Counted from the stretch's first letter, positions 45,424 through 54,881 are shown. The stretch: 64,000 nt of DNA from JAKFWF01 sp963750535 (GCA_963750535.1 CAVVRF010000027.1:62001-126000), one strand, 5' to 3'. Numbers and translations are program-made. Notes: generated by a model from the letters alone, not told the origin.

Positions 45424-45756
45424 CTAGACGGAAAAGCTCGTGCCGCAGCCGCACGACGCGGTCGCGTTCGGATTTCTGATCTTGAATGCGGCGCCGATGA
45501 GCTCGTCGACGAAGTCGATCTCGGCGCCCGCCAGGAACTGGATCGAGACCGGATCGACCAGCACTTTCGCCGTGTCGCGCTCGATCACCAGATCGTCGTC
45601 CGCCGCCGCCGGAACGAGGTCGAATTTGTATTGGAACCCGGAGCAGCCGCCACCCTCGACGCTGACCCGAAGCAGCTTGTTGGTCGGCTCGTCGGCGACG
45701 ATCTCGTTGATGCGGGCGGCCGCACGTTCGGTCACGGTAATGGCGGGCGAGGTCAT
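45424..45756 (-). CDS. erpA: iron-sulfur cluster insertion protein ErpA
   Basis: A 110-residue A-type Fe-S carrier that delivers clusters to apo-proteins. The three ligand cysteines are conserved: Cys in GGGCSGFQYKFDLVP and the paired CGCG in ATASCGCGTSFSV at the C-terminus. The start MTSPAITVTERAAARINEIV is typical. The gene is divergent from dgt, with an 83-base AT-richer spacer holding both promoters, and lies upstream of xthA. Confidence 0.94.
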   Translation of the reverse strand: MTSPAITVTERAAARINEIVADEPTNKLLRVSVEGGGCSGFQYKFDLVPAAADDDLVIERDTAKVLVDPVSIQFLAGAEIDFVDELIGAAFKIRNPNATASCGCGTSFSV

Positions 45757-45839
45757 GGGGTGCCTGTTGCTGGCGTGGTGGCGAATGGCCGTTCACGCGA
45801 TTATCTAGTGTATACCATGAGATAGGAATCGCCGGCGTT

Positions 45840-47117
45840 ATGTCAAACCGGCGGTTGGCGGGTATTGCTCCAGATACGCGAATTCAGGTGCACGAACAAA
45901 TGCATGCGGCTGCGGCCTGCGATTACGGTGCCCGACTGGTGCCAGGGGCACGAGTTGTGGCGGCCTATGCCGCCAGTGCGGTGCCCTCGCGCGGCCGGCT
46001 GCATGCCGAGCCGGCCTGTCCGACGCGCTCCGAGTTCCAGCGCGACCGCGACCGCATTGTTCATGCGACGGCGTTTCGCCGGCTCACGCACAAGACGCAG
46101 GTCTTTCTCTATCACGAGGGCGATCACTACCGGACGCGCCTCACCCACAGCCTCGAGGTCGCGCAGATTGCCCGCACCGTCGCGCGCCAGTTGTGCCTCG
46201 ACGAGGACATCGCCGAGACGCTGGCGCTGGCGCACGATCTCGGTCATCCGCCGTTCGGCCATGCCGGCGAGCGCGCCCTCGATGCCGCGACGATCGATCA
46301 TGGCGGCTTCGATCACAACGCCCAGAGCTTGCGGGTGGTCACCAGCCTGGAGCGGAAATACACCGAGTTCGACGGATTGAACCTGACATGGGAGACGCTC
46401 GAGGGCCTGATGAAGCACAACGGTCCGCTCGATGGCTCGCGGTTTGCCGCCGTGCGCCGTGTGGCGGCCGGGCTATCGGCGTGGCAGGACTTCATGATTG
46501 CCGACTGGTCGTGCGCCGAGGCGCAGGTCGCCGCACTGGCGGACGACATAGCCTATGCAACGCACGACGTGGACGATGGATTGCGTGCCGGGCTGATCAA
46601 CATCGATGATCTCAGTGCCGCGCCGCTGGCGGGGCAGATCGTGGCCGGCGCTTCGGCCGAGGCGCGCGCGGCCGATGCCGCTCGGCGCCATTACGACATC
46701 AGCCGCCGCATGATCACGCTGCTGATCGGCGATCTTGTCGCGGCGAGCCGCGAACGGCTGCGGGCGCTGGCGCCGTCCAATCCCGACACCATCCGGCTTG
46801 CCGGCGCGCCGGTAATCGGCTTTTCCGCCGACGTCGCCATACAACTCGACGCATTGAAGCGGTTCCTGTTTGCCAGGGTCTATCGCCATGACAAGGTCAT
46901 GCGCGTGATGGCGGGCGCGGAAGCGATCGTGCACGACCTGTTCGAGCGCTACCGCGCCGACGTCACGCTACTGCCCGAGCAATGGCGCGCTTCCGCCGAG
47001 CGGATCGATGCCGGGACGCGGGTGCGGCTGATCGCCGACTTCGTCGCCGGCATGACCGACCGCTATGCGATCGAGGAGCATCGGCGGCTGTTTGACGCGA
47101 CGCCTCAGTTGCGTTAG
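45840..47117 (+). CDS. dgt: deoxyguanosinetriphosphate triphosphohydrolase-like protein
   Basis: A 425-residue HD-domain nucleotide triphosphohydrolase that removes the triphosphate from dNTPs. HD residues lie in YRTRLTHSLEVAQIARTVAR and the metal motif ALAHDLGHPPFGHAGERALD. PTRSEFQRDRDRIVHATAFR and FDHNAQSLRVVTSLE are subfamily signatures. The first 45 residues before RGRLHAEPACPTRSEF are longer than in relatives, so a start downstream of 45840 is possible. It heads the plus-strand run dgt-argS-SPOR-nagZ-scpA-scpB. Confidence 0.92.
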   Translation: MSNRRLAGIAPDTRIQVHEQMHAAAACDYGARLVPGARVVAAYAASAVPSRGRLHAEPACPTRSEFQRDRDRIVHATAFRRLTHKTQVFLYHEGDHYRTRLTHSLEVAQIARTVARQLCLDEDIAETLALAHDLGHPPFGHAGERALDAATIDHGGFDHNAQSLRVVTSLERKYTEFDGLNLTWETLEGLMKHNGPLDGSRFAAVRRVAAGLSAWQDFMIADWSCAEAQVAALADDIAYATHDVDDGLRAGLINIDDLSAAPLAGQIVAGASAEARAADAARRHYDISRRMITLLIGDLVAASRERLRALAPSNPDTIRLAGAPVIGFSADVAIQLDALKRFLFARVYRHDKVMRVMAGAEAIVHDLFERYRADVTLLPEQWRASAERIDAGTRVRLIADFVAGMTDRYAIEEHRRLFDATPQLR

Positions 47118-47158
47118 CGCCTGCGGTAGGGCGATGGCGCCCAAGGGATTTTTCGGCA

Positions 47159-48913
47159 ATGAACGTGTTCAGTGCAATCGAAGGGCTGGTCCGCGAAGCG
47201 CTGGCGGATCTGGCGCGGGAAGGGTCGCTGCCGGCCGGTCTGGACACCTCCGCGATCACCGTCGAGACCCCGCGCGACCCGACCCACGGCGACCTCGCGA
47301 CCAATGCCGCGATGGTGCTCGCCAAGCCGGCGCGCATGAAGCCGCGCGATATCGCCGAAAAGCTCGTCGCGCGGCTCAGCGCCGATCAGCGCGTCACCAA
47401 GGCGGAGGTTGCAGGCCCGGGCTTCATCAACATCAGGCTCGACACCAACACTTGGCGCGGCCAGGTCGCGGATATCCTGCGCGAGGGCACGCGGTACGGC
47501 CGTCTCGATGCCGGCAACGGCGAACGGGTCAACGTCGAGTACGTCTCGGCCAATCCGACGGGTCCGATGCACGTCGGGCATTGCCGCAATGCCGTGGTCG
47601 GCGACGCCATCGCCAATCTGCTGGCGTTCGCCGGCTACGACGTGACGCGCGAGTACTACATCAACGACGCCGGCGCGCAGGTCGACACGCTGGCACGGTC
47701 GGCCCATCTGCGCTACCGCGAGGCGCTGGGCGAGGACATCGGTGAGATCCCGGAAGGGCTCTATCCGGGTGACTACCTGAAGCCTGTCGGCCAGGCGATC
47801 GCCGAGAAATACGGGCACGGTCTCGTCGGCAAGCCGGAGGCCGAGTGGCTGCCGGCGCTGCGCTCGATCGCCGTCAGCGGCATGCTCGACATGATCCGGG
47901 CTGACCTCGCCCGCCTCGGCATCAAGCACGACGTATTCTTCTCCGAAGCCTCGCTGACCAAAGGCGGCAAGGATCTCGTCGCCGACACCATTGCCCGTCT
48001 CGAGGCCCGCGGCCTGGTCTACACCGGCACGCTGCCGCCGCCGAAGGGCGAGGCGATCGAGGATTGGGAGGATCGGCCGCAGACCCTGTTCCGCTCGACC
48101 ATGTTCGGCGACGACATGGACCGCGCGCTGAAGAAGTCGGACGGCACCTATACCTACTTCGCCGCCGACATGGCCTACCACCAGAACAAGCTCGATCGCG
48201 GCTTCATCCACCTCGTCAACGTGCTCGGCGCCGATCACAGCGGCTACGCCAAGCGGATCAAGGCCTGCGTGAACGCGCTCAGCGAGGGCAAGGCCGATCT
48301 CGACGTGCAGTTCTACCAGTTCGTGAAGCTGTTGAAGAACGGCGAGCCGCTCAAGATGAGCAAGCGGTCCGGCACCTTCGTGACGCTCCGGGACGTCGTC
48401 GACGAGGTCGGCCGCGACGCGGTGCGGTTCATGATGCTCTACCGCAAGAACGATGCGCCGCTCGATTTCGACTTCGCCAAGGTCACCGAGCAGTCGAAGG
48501 ACAACCCGGTATTCTACGTGCAGTACGCGCACGCCCGGGCCGCGTCGGTGTTCCGTAATGTTCGCGAAGTGTTCGCAGACCTCGATCGCGCTTCCGTCGT
48601 GGGCGCCGACCTGTCCTGCCTCGGCGACCCGGCGGAGATCGACCTCATCAAGCAACTGGCGGCGTTCCCGAAAATTGCCAATGCCGCCGCCTGGGCGCAC
48701 GAGCCGCACCGCCTCGCCTTCTACCTCTACGAGATGGCGTCGGCCTTCCACCAGCTCTGGTCACGAGGCAATGAATCGCCACATTTGCGCTTCATACAGC
48801 CTGATAATCGCAGCGCAACAGCGGCAAGATTGGCACTTATCGGCGCTACTCAGCAGGTGATATCCTCGGGACTGTCAGTTCTGGGCGTCGATGCTCCACA
48901 GGAGATGAGATAA
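47159..48913 (+). CDS. argS: arginyl-tRNA synthetase
   Basis: A 584-residue class I synthetase charging tRNA-Arg. The N-terminal Add1 tRNA-recognition domain (MNVFSAIEGLVREALADLAR) is followed by the HIGH-type motif ANPTGPMHVGHCRNAVVGD. KMSKRSGTFVTLRDVVDEVG holds KMSKS, and the C-terminal DALR anticodon-binding domain ends SVLGVDAPQEM. The length is normal. The gene begins 41 bases after dgt. Confidence 0.97.
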   Translation: MNVFSAIEGLVREALADLAREGSLPAGLDTSAITVETPRDPTHGDLATNAAMVLAKPARMKPRDIAEKLVARLSADQRVTKAEVAGPGFINIRLDTNTWRGQVADILREGTRYGRLDAGNGERVNVEYVSANPTGPMHVGHCRNAVVGDAIANLLAFAGYDVTREYYINDAGAQVDTLARSAHLRYREALGEDIGEIPEGLYPGDYLKPVGQAIAEKYGHGLVGKPEAEWLPALRSIAVSGMLDMIRADLARLGIKHDVFFSEASLTKGGKDLVADTIARLEARGLVYTGTLPPPKGEAIEDWEDRPQTLFRSTMFGDDMDRALKKSDGTYTYFAADMAYHQNKLDRGFIHLVNVLGADHSGYAKRIKACVNALSEGKADLDVQFYQFVKLLKNGEPLKMSKRSGTFVTLRDVVDEVGRDAVRFMMLYRKNDAPLDFDFAKVTEQSKDNPVFYVQYAHARAASVFRNVREVFADLDRASVVGADLSCLGDPAEIDLIKQLAAFPKIANAAAWAHEPHRLAFYLYEMASAFHQLWSRGNESPHLRFIQPDNRSATAARLALIGATQQVISSGLSVLGVDAPQEMR

Positions 48914-48958
48914 GCTCCTGATTCTCTGGGAGCGGGGGTTGTTACGAGGAAGACGGGA

Positions 48959-50770
48959 ATGTCTCGGTCGAACGGTCCACTAGGCCAGCTGCGGGGCGTG
49001 CCTCCGCAGCAGTGGCCGCAGTCCGCTGAAGCGGATCCGGCGGTTCAGCAGGCGTATGCTGCTGCCCAGGCGGCCGCTCAGCCGCGCCAGCCCCAGACTT
49101 TCGGCAATGTGCAGGGCCAAACCCCGGCTCAGGGTCAGCCGCAGTACGCACCGCAAGCCCCGGCGTATCCGCTTCCGCCGGGCGGCGCACCGGCCGATCA
49201 GGGCTATTACCCCGCGCCACAGGCGCCCGCTCAGCATCCGGCCTATCAGCCGGTATTCGAGCGCTACGCACCGCCACCCGAGCCGGCTTCGCGGGGTTAC
49301 GATCTGCGGTCGGCCGGCCAGCATCGCGAGGCGCCGAGCCAGGCTCCTGCCTATGCGCCGGCGCCGCCGCGTACCCAGTCGCCACCGCAGCCGCAGCCCT
49401 CGCTATATGACAGCCACGCACGGCAACCGCAGCAGCGCGGCGGCATCTACGACCAGTGGCCGCAGCCAGCGGCACCTCAGCCGGCGCCGGCGGCGCGAGG
49501 CTACGATTTCTCCAACTACGGCGCGGGCGCTCCGCCTGCCGCCAACTACGGGCATGCCCCGGCGCCTGCTCCCGCCCCGCAGCAGCGCCAGCACAATCAG
49601 CCGCTGCAGCCGCAGCACGCTCCGCCGCGCCAGGATGACCAGCAATGGCAGTTCGGCCCTGCCGCAGGCCGGCGCGACGAGGTTGGCGGCCATGGCGCCC
49701 ATGACGGCCATTACGGGTCGGCGCAGCCGGCCGCCTATGATCAGCATGATCTGGTCGACGATGGCGGCGCTGGCCAGCTGCAGGCTGCAACCGATGATCA
49801 CGGCTACGATCCCGACGACCATCCGGATTACGAGGACGACGAGCCGCGGCGCGGCCGGCGCGGGCTCGTGATGGTCTCCGCCCTCGTCGCGGCGATCGCG
49901 CTCGGCGGCGGCTTGGCCTATGCCTACAAGACGTTCATGAAGTCGCCCGGCGGATCGGGTCAGGTCGCCAAGGTCTCGGCGCCCAAGGGCCCGTCCAAGA
50001 CACAGCCGGCCGACCCAGGCGGCAAGCAGTTCGCTAACCAGGACTCCAAGCTGCAGAGCAGGCTCGGCGACGGCAGCGCGCCGACGCCGGTCGCCGCCTC
50101 GCCTGTCGACGTTGAGAGCGGCGTCAAGCGGGTTCCGACAGTGGTGATCGGGCGCGACGGATCGGTTTCGCCGCCGTCACCGGTGCCGGGAATGGTGGTC
50201 GTGCAGCCGCAGCCGCCGGCGCCGCCGCCAGTTTCCGCGCAGCAGGCAACGGTAGCCGCCGCGGTCGCGACGGCTCCGGTCGCACCGCCTCAGGCCGCGC
50301 CGGTCGTGGTGCCGCAGCCGCGTGTCGCGGCGATTGCACCGCAACCCAGAGCGCCGGTTCCGGTGGTCAACGCGGCGCCGGTCGAAGTGATACCGGTCGC
50401 GCCGCCACCGCCGAAGAAGCCAACGGTGAAGCGGGCTCCGCCGCCGCGCGACGACCTCGCCGCGACCGGTAGCGCAGCTCCCGTCGCGGCCGTGGCGCCG
50501 GCCAGAGGTCCCAGCAGTGGCTTCGTCGCCGTTCTGGCCTCGAAGGGCAGCAAGGCCGAGGCGGAGCGCACCAACGCCGAGCTGGAGCAGCGCTTCGACG
50601 TGCTGAAGGGCAAGATCTTCGATGTCCAGGAAGCCAACCTGACCGCGCAGGGCAAGGGCATCTACTATCGCTCGGTGGTCGGCCCGCCGGGCTCGCGGGA
50701 GTTCGCCAGCGGTGTCTGCAATCAGCTGAAGGCGGTAGGCTACACAGGGTGCTGGATCACCGCCTATTGA
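48959..50770 (+). CDS. SPOR-domain cell-division protein
   Basis: A 603-residue bitopic inner-membrane protein. Residues 1-295 are a Gln/Pro/Ala/Tyr-rich cytoplasmic region of very low complexity. A short acidic stretch (DYEDDEPRRGRRG) precedes the single helix GLVMVSALVAAIALGGGLAY at about 302-325. A Pro/Val-rich periplasmic linker leads to the SPOR domain at about 518-603 (SGFVAVLASKGSKAEAERTN, IYYRSVVGPPGSREFASGVC). SPOR domains bind denuded septal peptidoglycan. Its position between argS and nagZ fits a division or wall-remodelling role and is conserved in Alphaproteobacteria. A terminator follows. Confidence 0.9.
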   Translation: MSRSNGPLGQLRGVPPQQWPQSAEADPAVQQAYAAAQAAAQPRQPQTFGNVQGQTPAQGQPQYAPQAPAYPLPPGGAPADQGYYPAPQAPAQHPAYQPVFERYAPPPEPASRGYDLRSAGQHREAPSQAPAYAPAPPRTQSPPQPQPSLYDSHARQPQQRGGIYDQWPQPAAPQPAPAARGYDFSNYGAGAPPAANYGHAPAPAPAPQQRQHNQPLQPQHAPPRQDDQQWQFGPAAGRRDEVGGHGAHDGHYGSAQPAAYDQHDLVDDGGAGQLQAATDDHGYDPDDHPDYEDDEPRRGRRGLVMVSALVAAIALGGGLAYAYKTFMKSPGGSGQVAKVSAPKGPSKTQPADPGGKQFANQDSKLQSRLGDGSAPTPVAASPVDVESGVKRVPTVVIGRDGSVSPPSPVPGMVVVQPQPPAPPPVSAQQATVAAAVATAPVAPPQAAPVVVPQPRVAAIAPQPRAPVPVVNAAPVEVIPVAPPPPKKPTVKRAPPPRDDLAATGSAAPVAAVAPARGPSSGFVAVLASKGSKAEAERTNAELEQRFDVLKGKIFDVQEANLTAQGKGIYYRSVVGPPGSREFASGVCNQLKAVGYTGCWITAY

Positions 50771-50791
50771 TCGGCCGGCACATTGCAACCG

Positions 50792-50819
50792 ACGGCGGCT
50801 TCGGCCGCCGTTTGCGTTT
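50792..50819 (+). terminator. rho-independent terminator after the SPOR gene
   Basis: ACGGCGGC (50792-50799) and GCCGCCGT (50804-50811) form a perfect 8-bp stem closed by a TTCG tetraloop, followed by TTGCGTTT. The UUCG loop is exceptionally stable. It lies 21 bases after the stop and would at least partly separate nagZ-scpAB from the upstream genes. Confidence 0.72.
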
Positions 50820-50848
50820 GAACCAGGAGCATGACGGGAGGCTCGCCG

Positions 50849-51886
50849 ATGCGGAGCGCGTACATTACGGGTCTCGCGGGCGAAACGCTGGCGCACGGCG
50901 AGCGAGTGCTGCTCGCCGCCACCCGGCCCGCCGGGATCATTCTGTTCGCGCGCAATTGCATCTCCCCCGATCAGATCCGCCAGCTCGTGAGCGACGCCAA
51001 GGCGGCGATCGGGTCCGATGCCGCGCTGGTGCTGATCGACCAGGAAGGCGGACGGGTCCAGCGGCTGCGGCCGCCGCAGTGGCGTGAGCTGCCGGCCGCC
51101 GCCGCCTATGCCGCGATCTACCAGCGCGATCCCGCGCGCGCCTGCGCGGCGGCTCGAACGGTCGCAAGGCTCATGGCGCAAGACCTGCGCTCGCTCGGGA
51201 TCAACTGCAATTGCACCCCGGTGCTCGACGTCCCGGTCGACGGCGCTCACGACATCATCGGCAGCCGGGCGTTCGGCCTCGCCTGGCCGCAGATCGCGGA
51301 CCTCGGCCGGGCTGTCGCCGAGGGCCACATCGCCGGCGGCGTGGTACCGGTTATCAAGCACATACCGGGGCATGGCCGCGCCACCGTCGACAGCCACCTC
51401 GAGCTGCCGGTGGTGACGGCGGATCGAAACGAGCTCGAGGCAAGCGATTTCGCGCCGTTCCACGCGCTTCGGGACATGCCGGCGGCGATGACCGCGCACG
51501 TGGTGTTCACCGCCATCGACGGAGAAGCGCCGGCAAGCACCTCGGCACGGGTGATCGACGATGTGATCCGTGGCAAGATCGGCTTCGATGGCCTGCTGAT
51601 GAGCGATGATCTCGGCATGAAGGCGTTGGCCGGCTCGTTCGTGGACCGGGCGGCGAGGGTGATCGCCGCCGGCAGCGACCTTGCCCTGCACTGCAGCGGC
51701 GAGCTGTCCGAGATGGAGGCAGTGGCGGCCGGAGTGCCGGCGCTTGCGGGCGCAGCGCTTCGCCGTTTCGAGCAGTGCATGGAACTGACGCGTCGGCAGC
51801 AGGATTTCGACGTTGTGGCGGCCGAGCAGGCGCTGGCGCAGGTTTTCGCGCAAGCAATTGTTGGCGCCGAGCGGGGAGGGGCATGA
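50849..51886 (+). CDS. nagZ: beta-N-acetylhexosaminidase NagZ
   Basis: A 345-residue cytoplasmic glycoside hydrolase family 3 enzyme that removes N-acetylglucosamine from anhydromuropeptides during peptidoglycan recycling. DQEGGRVQRLRPPQW, KHIPGHGRATVDSHLELP (the family loop with the catalytic His/Asp dyad) and LLMSDDLGMKAL (the nucleophile region) are all present. The ATG at 50849 is preferred because GGGAGG precedes it; another in-frame ATG lies 18 bases upstream. It is followed by scpA after 57 bases. Confidence 0.94.
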   Translation: MRSAYITGLAGETLAHGERVLLAATRPAGIILFARNCISPDQIRQLVSDAKAAIGSDAALVLIDQEGGRVQRLRPPQWRELPAAAAYAAIYQRDPARACAAARTVARLMAQDLRSLGINCNCTPVLDVPVDGAHDIIGSRAFGLAWPQIADLGRAVAEGHIAGGVVPVIKHIPGHGRATVDSHLELPVVTADRNELEASDFAPFHALRDMPAAMTAHVVFTAIDGEAPASTSARVIDDVIRGKIGFDGLLMSDDLGMKALAGSFVDRAARVIAAGSDLALHCSGELSEMEAVAAGVPALAGAALRRFEQCMELTRRQQDFDVVAAEQALAQVFAQAIVGAERGGA

Positions 51887-51943
51887 ACCGCCCTTGAATC
51901 AGTGTACCATGGCGCGCAGAACGGAAGTCGAACGGACCCGCGG

Positions 51944-52786
51944 ATGATCGAGGACGACGCACAGCAGCCGGTCGAGGCATGGACGGCGCCCAGCGCCGAC
52001 GACGCGGCTTCGGCGGCCGAGGCGCTGGTCATCGACATCGAGGGCTTCGAAGGGCCACTCGACCTGCTGCTGGCGCTTGCCCGCACGCAAAAGGTCGATT
52101 TACAGCGCATCTCGGTGCTGGCGCTCGTCGAGCAATACCTCGGCTACATCGCGGAAGCGCAGCGCCTGAAGCTGGAGATTGCCGCCGACTACCTGGTCAT
52201 GGCGGCCTGGCTCGCCTATCTGAAGTCACGACTGCTGCTGCCCCGGGAGAAGTCCGAGGAGGCAACGCTGTCGGGCGAGGAGCTGGCGCAGCGCCTAGCG
52301 TTCCGTCTGATGCGGCTCGATGCCATGCGCCGGGCCGCCGCGCAGATCATGACTCGCCGCCGGCTTGGCCGCGATGTCTTTGGCCGCGGTGCTCCGGAAG
52401 GGGTCAAGACCATTCGCGAGACCGAATACACGGCGCAGATCTTCGACCTGCTGCAGGCCTATGCAACCCAGCGCAGCCGCACGGTCAAGCGGGTGCACGT
52501 TGTCAAAGCCCGCACGGTGTGGTCGATCAAGGACGCCCGGCGCTACCTGGAGCGGCTGGTCGGCGGAAGCGCGGGCGAGTGGGTCCAGCTCGACATGTTT
52601 CTCGAAAAGTACATGCCGGCCGGTGCCGCCGGCGGCGAGCTCGAGAAGACGGTCGTGGCAAGCTCGTTCGGCGCCACGCTCGAGCTGGCGCGGGAGGGAG
52701 TTCTGGAGATCAGGCAGGATGCGCCGTTCGCGCCGATCTACATGCGCAAGCGCGGCACGGACGGACCGTGGGAGAAGGTCGGCTGA
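51944..52786 (+). CDS. scpA: segregation and condensation protein A
   Basis: About 280 residues; the kleisin subunit of the SMC-ScpAB condensin complex. The N-terminal IDIEGFEGPLDLLLALARTQ contacts the SMC head-proximal coiled coil, and KVDLQRISVLALVEQYLGYI and AAWLAYLKSRLLLPREKSEE are typical. The C-terminal winged helix (FGATLELAREGVLEIRQDAP) contacts the SMC head. The ATG at 51944 is chosen; a GTG 42 bases earlier is possible. Coupled with scpB downstream. The smc gene is not in the window. Confidence 0.94.
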   Translation: MIEDDAQQPVEAWTAPSADDAASAAEALVIDIEGFEGPLDLLLALARTQKVDLQRISVLALVEQYLGYIAEAQRLKLEIAADYLVMAAWLAYLKSRLLLPREKSEEATLSGEELAQRLAFRLMRLDAMRRAAAQIMTRRRLGRDVFGRGAPEGVKTIRETEYTAQIFDLLQAYATQRSRTVKRVHVVKARTVWSIKDARRYLERLVGGSAGEWVQLDMFLEKYMPAGAAGGELEKTVVASSFGATLELAREGVLEIRQDAPFAPIYMRKRGTDGPWEKVG

Positions 52787-52834
52787 GCTTGAGCCGTCAC
52801 CGGGCCGGATGCCGGCCCGTCGGGAGTTGAGACA

Positions 52835-53680
52835 ATGACACCACCGAGACTGTTGATCGTGCCGCGTGAGCCAGACAACGATATCGAGCCACAGATCGAG
52901 CCTGCGGTCGGCATGCAGGACCGGGAGCGGGGCGCACCGGAGCGTGCCGTCGCGGCGTTGTCGGCTGCCGACCGCGCGCAGCGGCTGCGGATTCTCGAAG
53001 CACTGCTGTTTGCGGCGTCCGAGCCGCTCGACGAGACCAAGCTCGCCGCCCATCTCAAGGATGGCGACGACGTCGCCGGCCTCCTGGCCGAGTTGCAGGT
53101 GGTGTACGCCGGACGCGGGATCAACCTCATCAAGGTCGCCGGCAAGTGGTGCTTTCGCACGGCCGAGGATCTCGGCTACCTGCTGGAGCGGCATGCGCTC
53201 GAGGAGCGCAGGCTGTCCAGGGCCGCGCTCGAGACGCTGGCGATCATCGCCTATCATCAGCCGGTTACCCGCGCCGAGATCGAGGAAATTCGCGGTGTCA
53301 CCACCTCGAAGGGAACGCTCGACGTGCTGATGGAAACCGGCTGGATCCGGCCGCGCGGTCGCCGGCGCGCGCCGGGCAAACCCGTTACCTACGGCACCAC
53401 CGAGGACTTCCTGATCCATTTCGGGCTCGACGGCATCAAGGACTTGCCTGGCCTCGCCGAGCTCAAGGGCGCCGGCCTGCTCGACAGCAACCTGCCGCCC
53501 GGTTTCACGGTGCCGGAGCCGACCGACGTCGCCGCCCTGATGCCCGACGAGCTGCCGCTCGATGCCGATGAGGACGAGCCGAACGCCGAGCTTCCCTTCG
53601 ACGAACCGTTGACCGATGATGACGAGCAGGACTTGCCGCCGACGCAAGCCGAGGCTAAGCCGGCGGAAACGCCCGAATAA
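52835..53680 (+). CDS. scpB: segregation and condensation protein B
   Basis: A 281-residue kleisin-associated protein with two winged helices: LRILEALLFAASEPLDETKL, then LSRAALETLAIIAYHQPVTR and AEIEEIRGVTTSKGTLDVLM. It binds ScpA as a dimer in the condensin complex. The C-terminus is a long acidic tail (LDADEDEPNAELPFDEPLTD). The N-terminal 30 residues before ERGAPERAVAALSAADRAQR are variable. In many Alphaproteobacteria tatABC follows; here an ABC ATPase does. Confidence 0.93.
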   Translation: MTPPRLLIVPREPDNDIEPQIEPAVGMQDRERGAPERAVAALSAADRAQRLRILEALLFAASEPLDETKLAAHLKDGDDVAGLLAELQVVYAGRGINLIKVAGKWCFRTAEDLGYLLERHALEERRLSRAALETLAIIAYHQPVTRAEIEEIRGVTTSKGTLDVLMETGWIRPRGRRRAPGKPVTYGTTEDFLIHFGLDGIKDLPGLAELKGAGLLDSNLPPGFTVPEPTDVAALMPDELPLDADEDEPNAELPFDEPLTDDDEQDLPPTQAEAKPAETPE

Positions 53681-53719
53681 TCGGGTGGACGCTCAAACCC
53701 TCGAAGGATAGTCCGCGGC

Positions 53720-54853
53720 GTGGCGAGTTGGTTTCGTAGCAGCCCGAGCGCGCCGGCCACCGCCGTGCGCGCCGCCGAGCCCTCCGGGCGGGCGGCGGCG
53801 GCATTCGCTGCCGAATTGACCTTCGAGGCGGTCGAGCGGACCTATGATGATGTCCAGGCGCTGAAGGGCGTCTCGTTTACCGTTGCGCCGGGCGAGATCG
53901 TCTGCCTGCTGGGTCCGTCCGGCTGCGGCAAGACGACGTTGCTGCGGATCGCGTCGGGGATCGAGACGCCGACCGCCGGGCGGGTGCTGATCAACAAGCT
54001 CGAGGTCGCCGGGCCAAACCGTTTCGTCGCACCGGAGAAGCGCAACGTCGGGCTGATGTTCCAGGATTTCGCGCTGTTTCCGCACCTGAAGATCCTGGAG
54101 AACGTGGCGTTCGGGCTGACCGCCCTGCCGCGCCAGGAGGCGGTGCGCCAGTCGCTCGCGATGCTCGCCCGGGTCGGCTTGCAGCATTACGCCGACCAGT
54201 ATCCGCATATCCTGTCGGGCGGCGAGCAGCAGCGTGTCGCCCTCGCCCGCGCGCTGGTGCCGCGGCCCGCCGTCGTGCTGATGGACGAGCCGTTCTCCGG
54301 CCTCGACGTTCATCTGCGCGACAGCATGCAGGAGCAGACCCTGGAGCTCCTGCGCGAGACGCGGGCGACGGCGATGATCGTGACCCACAACCGCGAGGAG
54401 GCGATGCGGCTCGGCGATCGCGTCGCGGTGATGCGGGCAGGCCGGCTCGAGCAGATCGGCAACGCGGAGGAGCTCTATCGCAACCCGGCCGACCTGTTCG
54501 TCGCCCGGCTGTTCTCCGACATCAACGAGATCACCTATCCGGTGCGGGGCGGGGCGATCTCGACGCCGATCGGGGAGCTCCCGGTGCCCGGCGTCAATGA
54601 CGGCGACAGTGCGATCCTGTGCCTGCGGCAGCGCTCGATCTATTTGCGGCCGAAGGGGACCGGGCTTTACGGCCGCGTCATGTACACCCGTTTCCTCGGC
54701 GACGTCGCCCATCTCGAGGTCGGGGTCCAGGGTTTCGACGAGCCGTTGAAGGTGCGGGTGCTGGAAACCGTCGCGCCCCCCAGGGGCACCGAGGTTGGCG
54801 TCGAGATCAACCCGGCGAGCGCGCTGGTGTTCCCGGCGCAGCCGGTGGAATAG
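53720..54853 (+). CDS. ABC transporter ATP-binding protein, iron/polyamine-type (FbpC/PotA-like)
   Basis: A 377-residue ABC ATPase. Walker A is LLGPSGCGKTTLLRIASG, the signature LSGGEQQRVALARALVPRP and Walker B VVLMDEPFSGLD, followed by the switch histidine in MIVTHNREEAMRLGDRV. A TOBE-like C-terminal domain fills residues 260-377. The start is a GTG at 53720. The N-terminal 28 residues are an unconserved Ala/Arg-rich extension. No permease or binding-protein gene is adjacent, so the transported substrate is unknown; the closest types import ferric iron, spermidine or sulfate. Confidence 0.88.
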   Translation: MASWFRSSPSAPATAVRAAEPSGRAAAAFAAELTFEAVERTYDDVQALKGVSFTVAPGEIVCLLGPSGCGKTTLLRIASGIETPTAGRVLINKLEVAGPNRFVAPEKRNVGLMFQDFALFPHLKILENVAFGLTALPRQEAVRQSLAMLARVGLQHYADQYPHILSGGEQQRVALARALVPRPAVVLMDEPFSGLDVHLRDSMQEQTLELLRETRATAMIVTHNREEAMRLGDRVAVMRAGRLEQIGNAEELYRNPADLFVARLFSDINEITYPVRGGAISTPIGELPVPGVNDGDSAILCLRQRSIYLRPKGTGLYGRVMYTRFLGDVAHLEVGVQGFDEPLKVRVLETVAPPRGTEVGVEINPASALVFPAQPVE

Positions 54854-54859
54854 GCCGCC

Positions 54860-54877
54860 GCCGGGCCGGTGCCCGGC
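54860..54877 (+). terminator. GC-rich hairpin between convergent genes
   Basis: GCCGGGC (54860-54866) and GCCCGGC (54871-54877) form a perfect 7-bp stem with a CGGT loop in the 28-base gap between the ABC ATPase stop and the VOC gene stop. There is no T-tract in either direction, so termination is uncertain. Confidence 0.35.
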
Positions 54878-54881
54878 GTTG

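Noticed and set aside
47114..48751. 545-residue minus-strand open frame opposite argS
   Set aside because: Antisense shadow caused by third-position GC bias.
50177..51853. 558-residue minus-strand open frame opposite nagZ
   Set aside because: The plus strand encodes nagZ with all motifs; the antisense reading has none.
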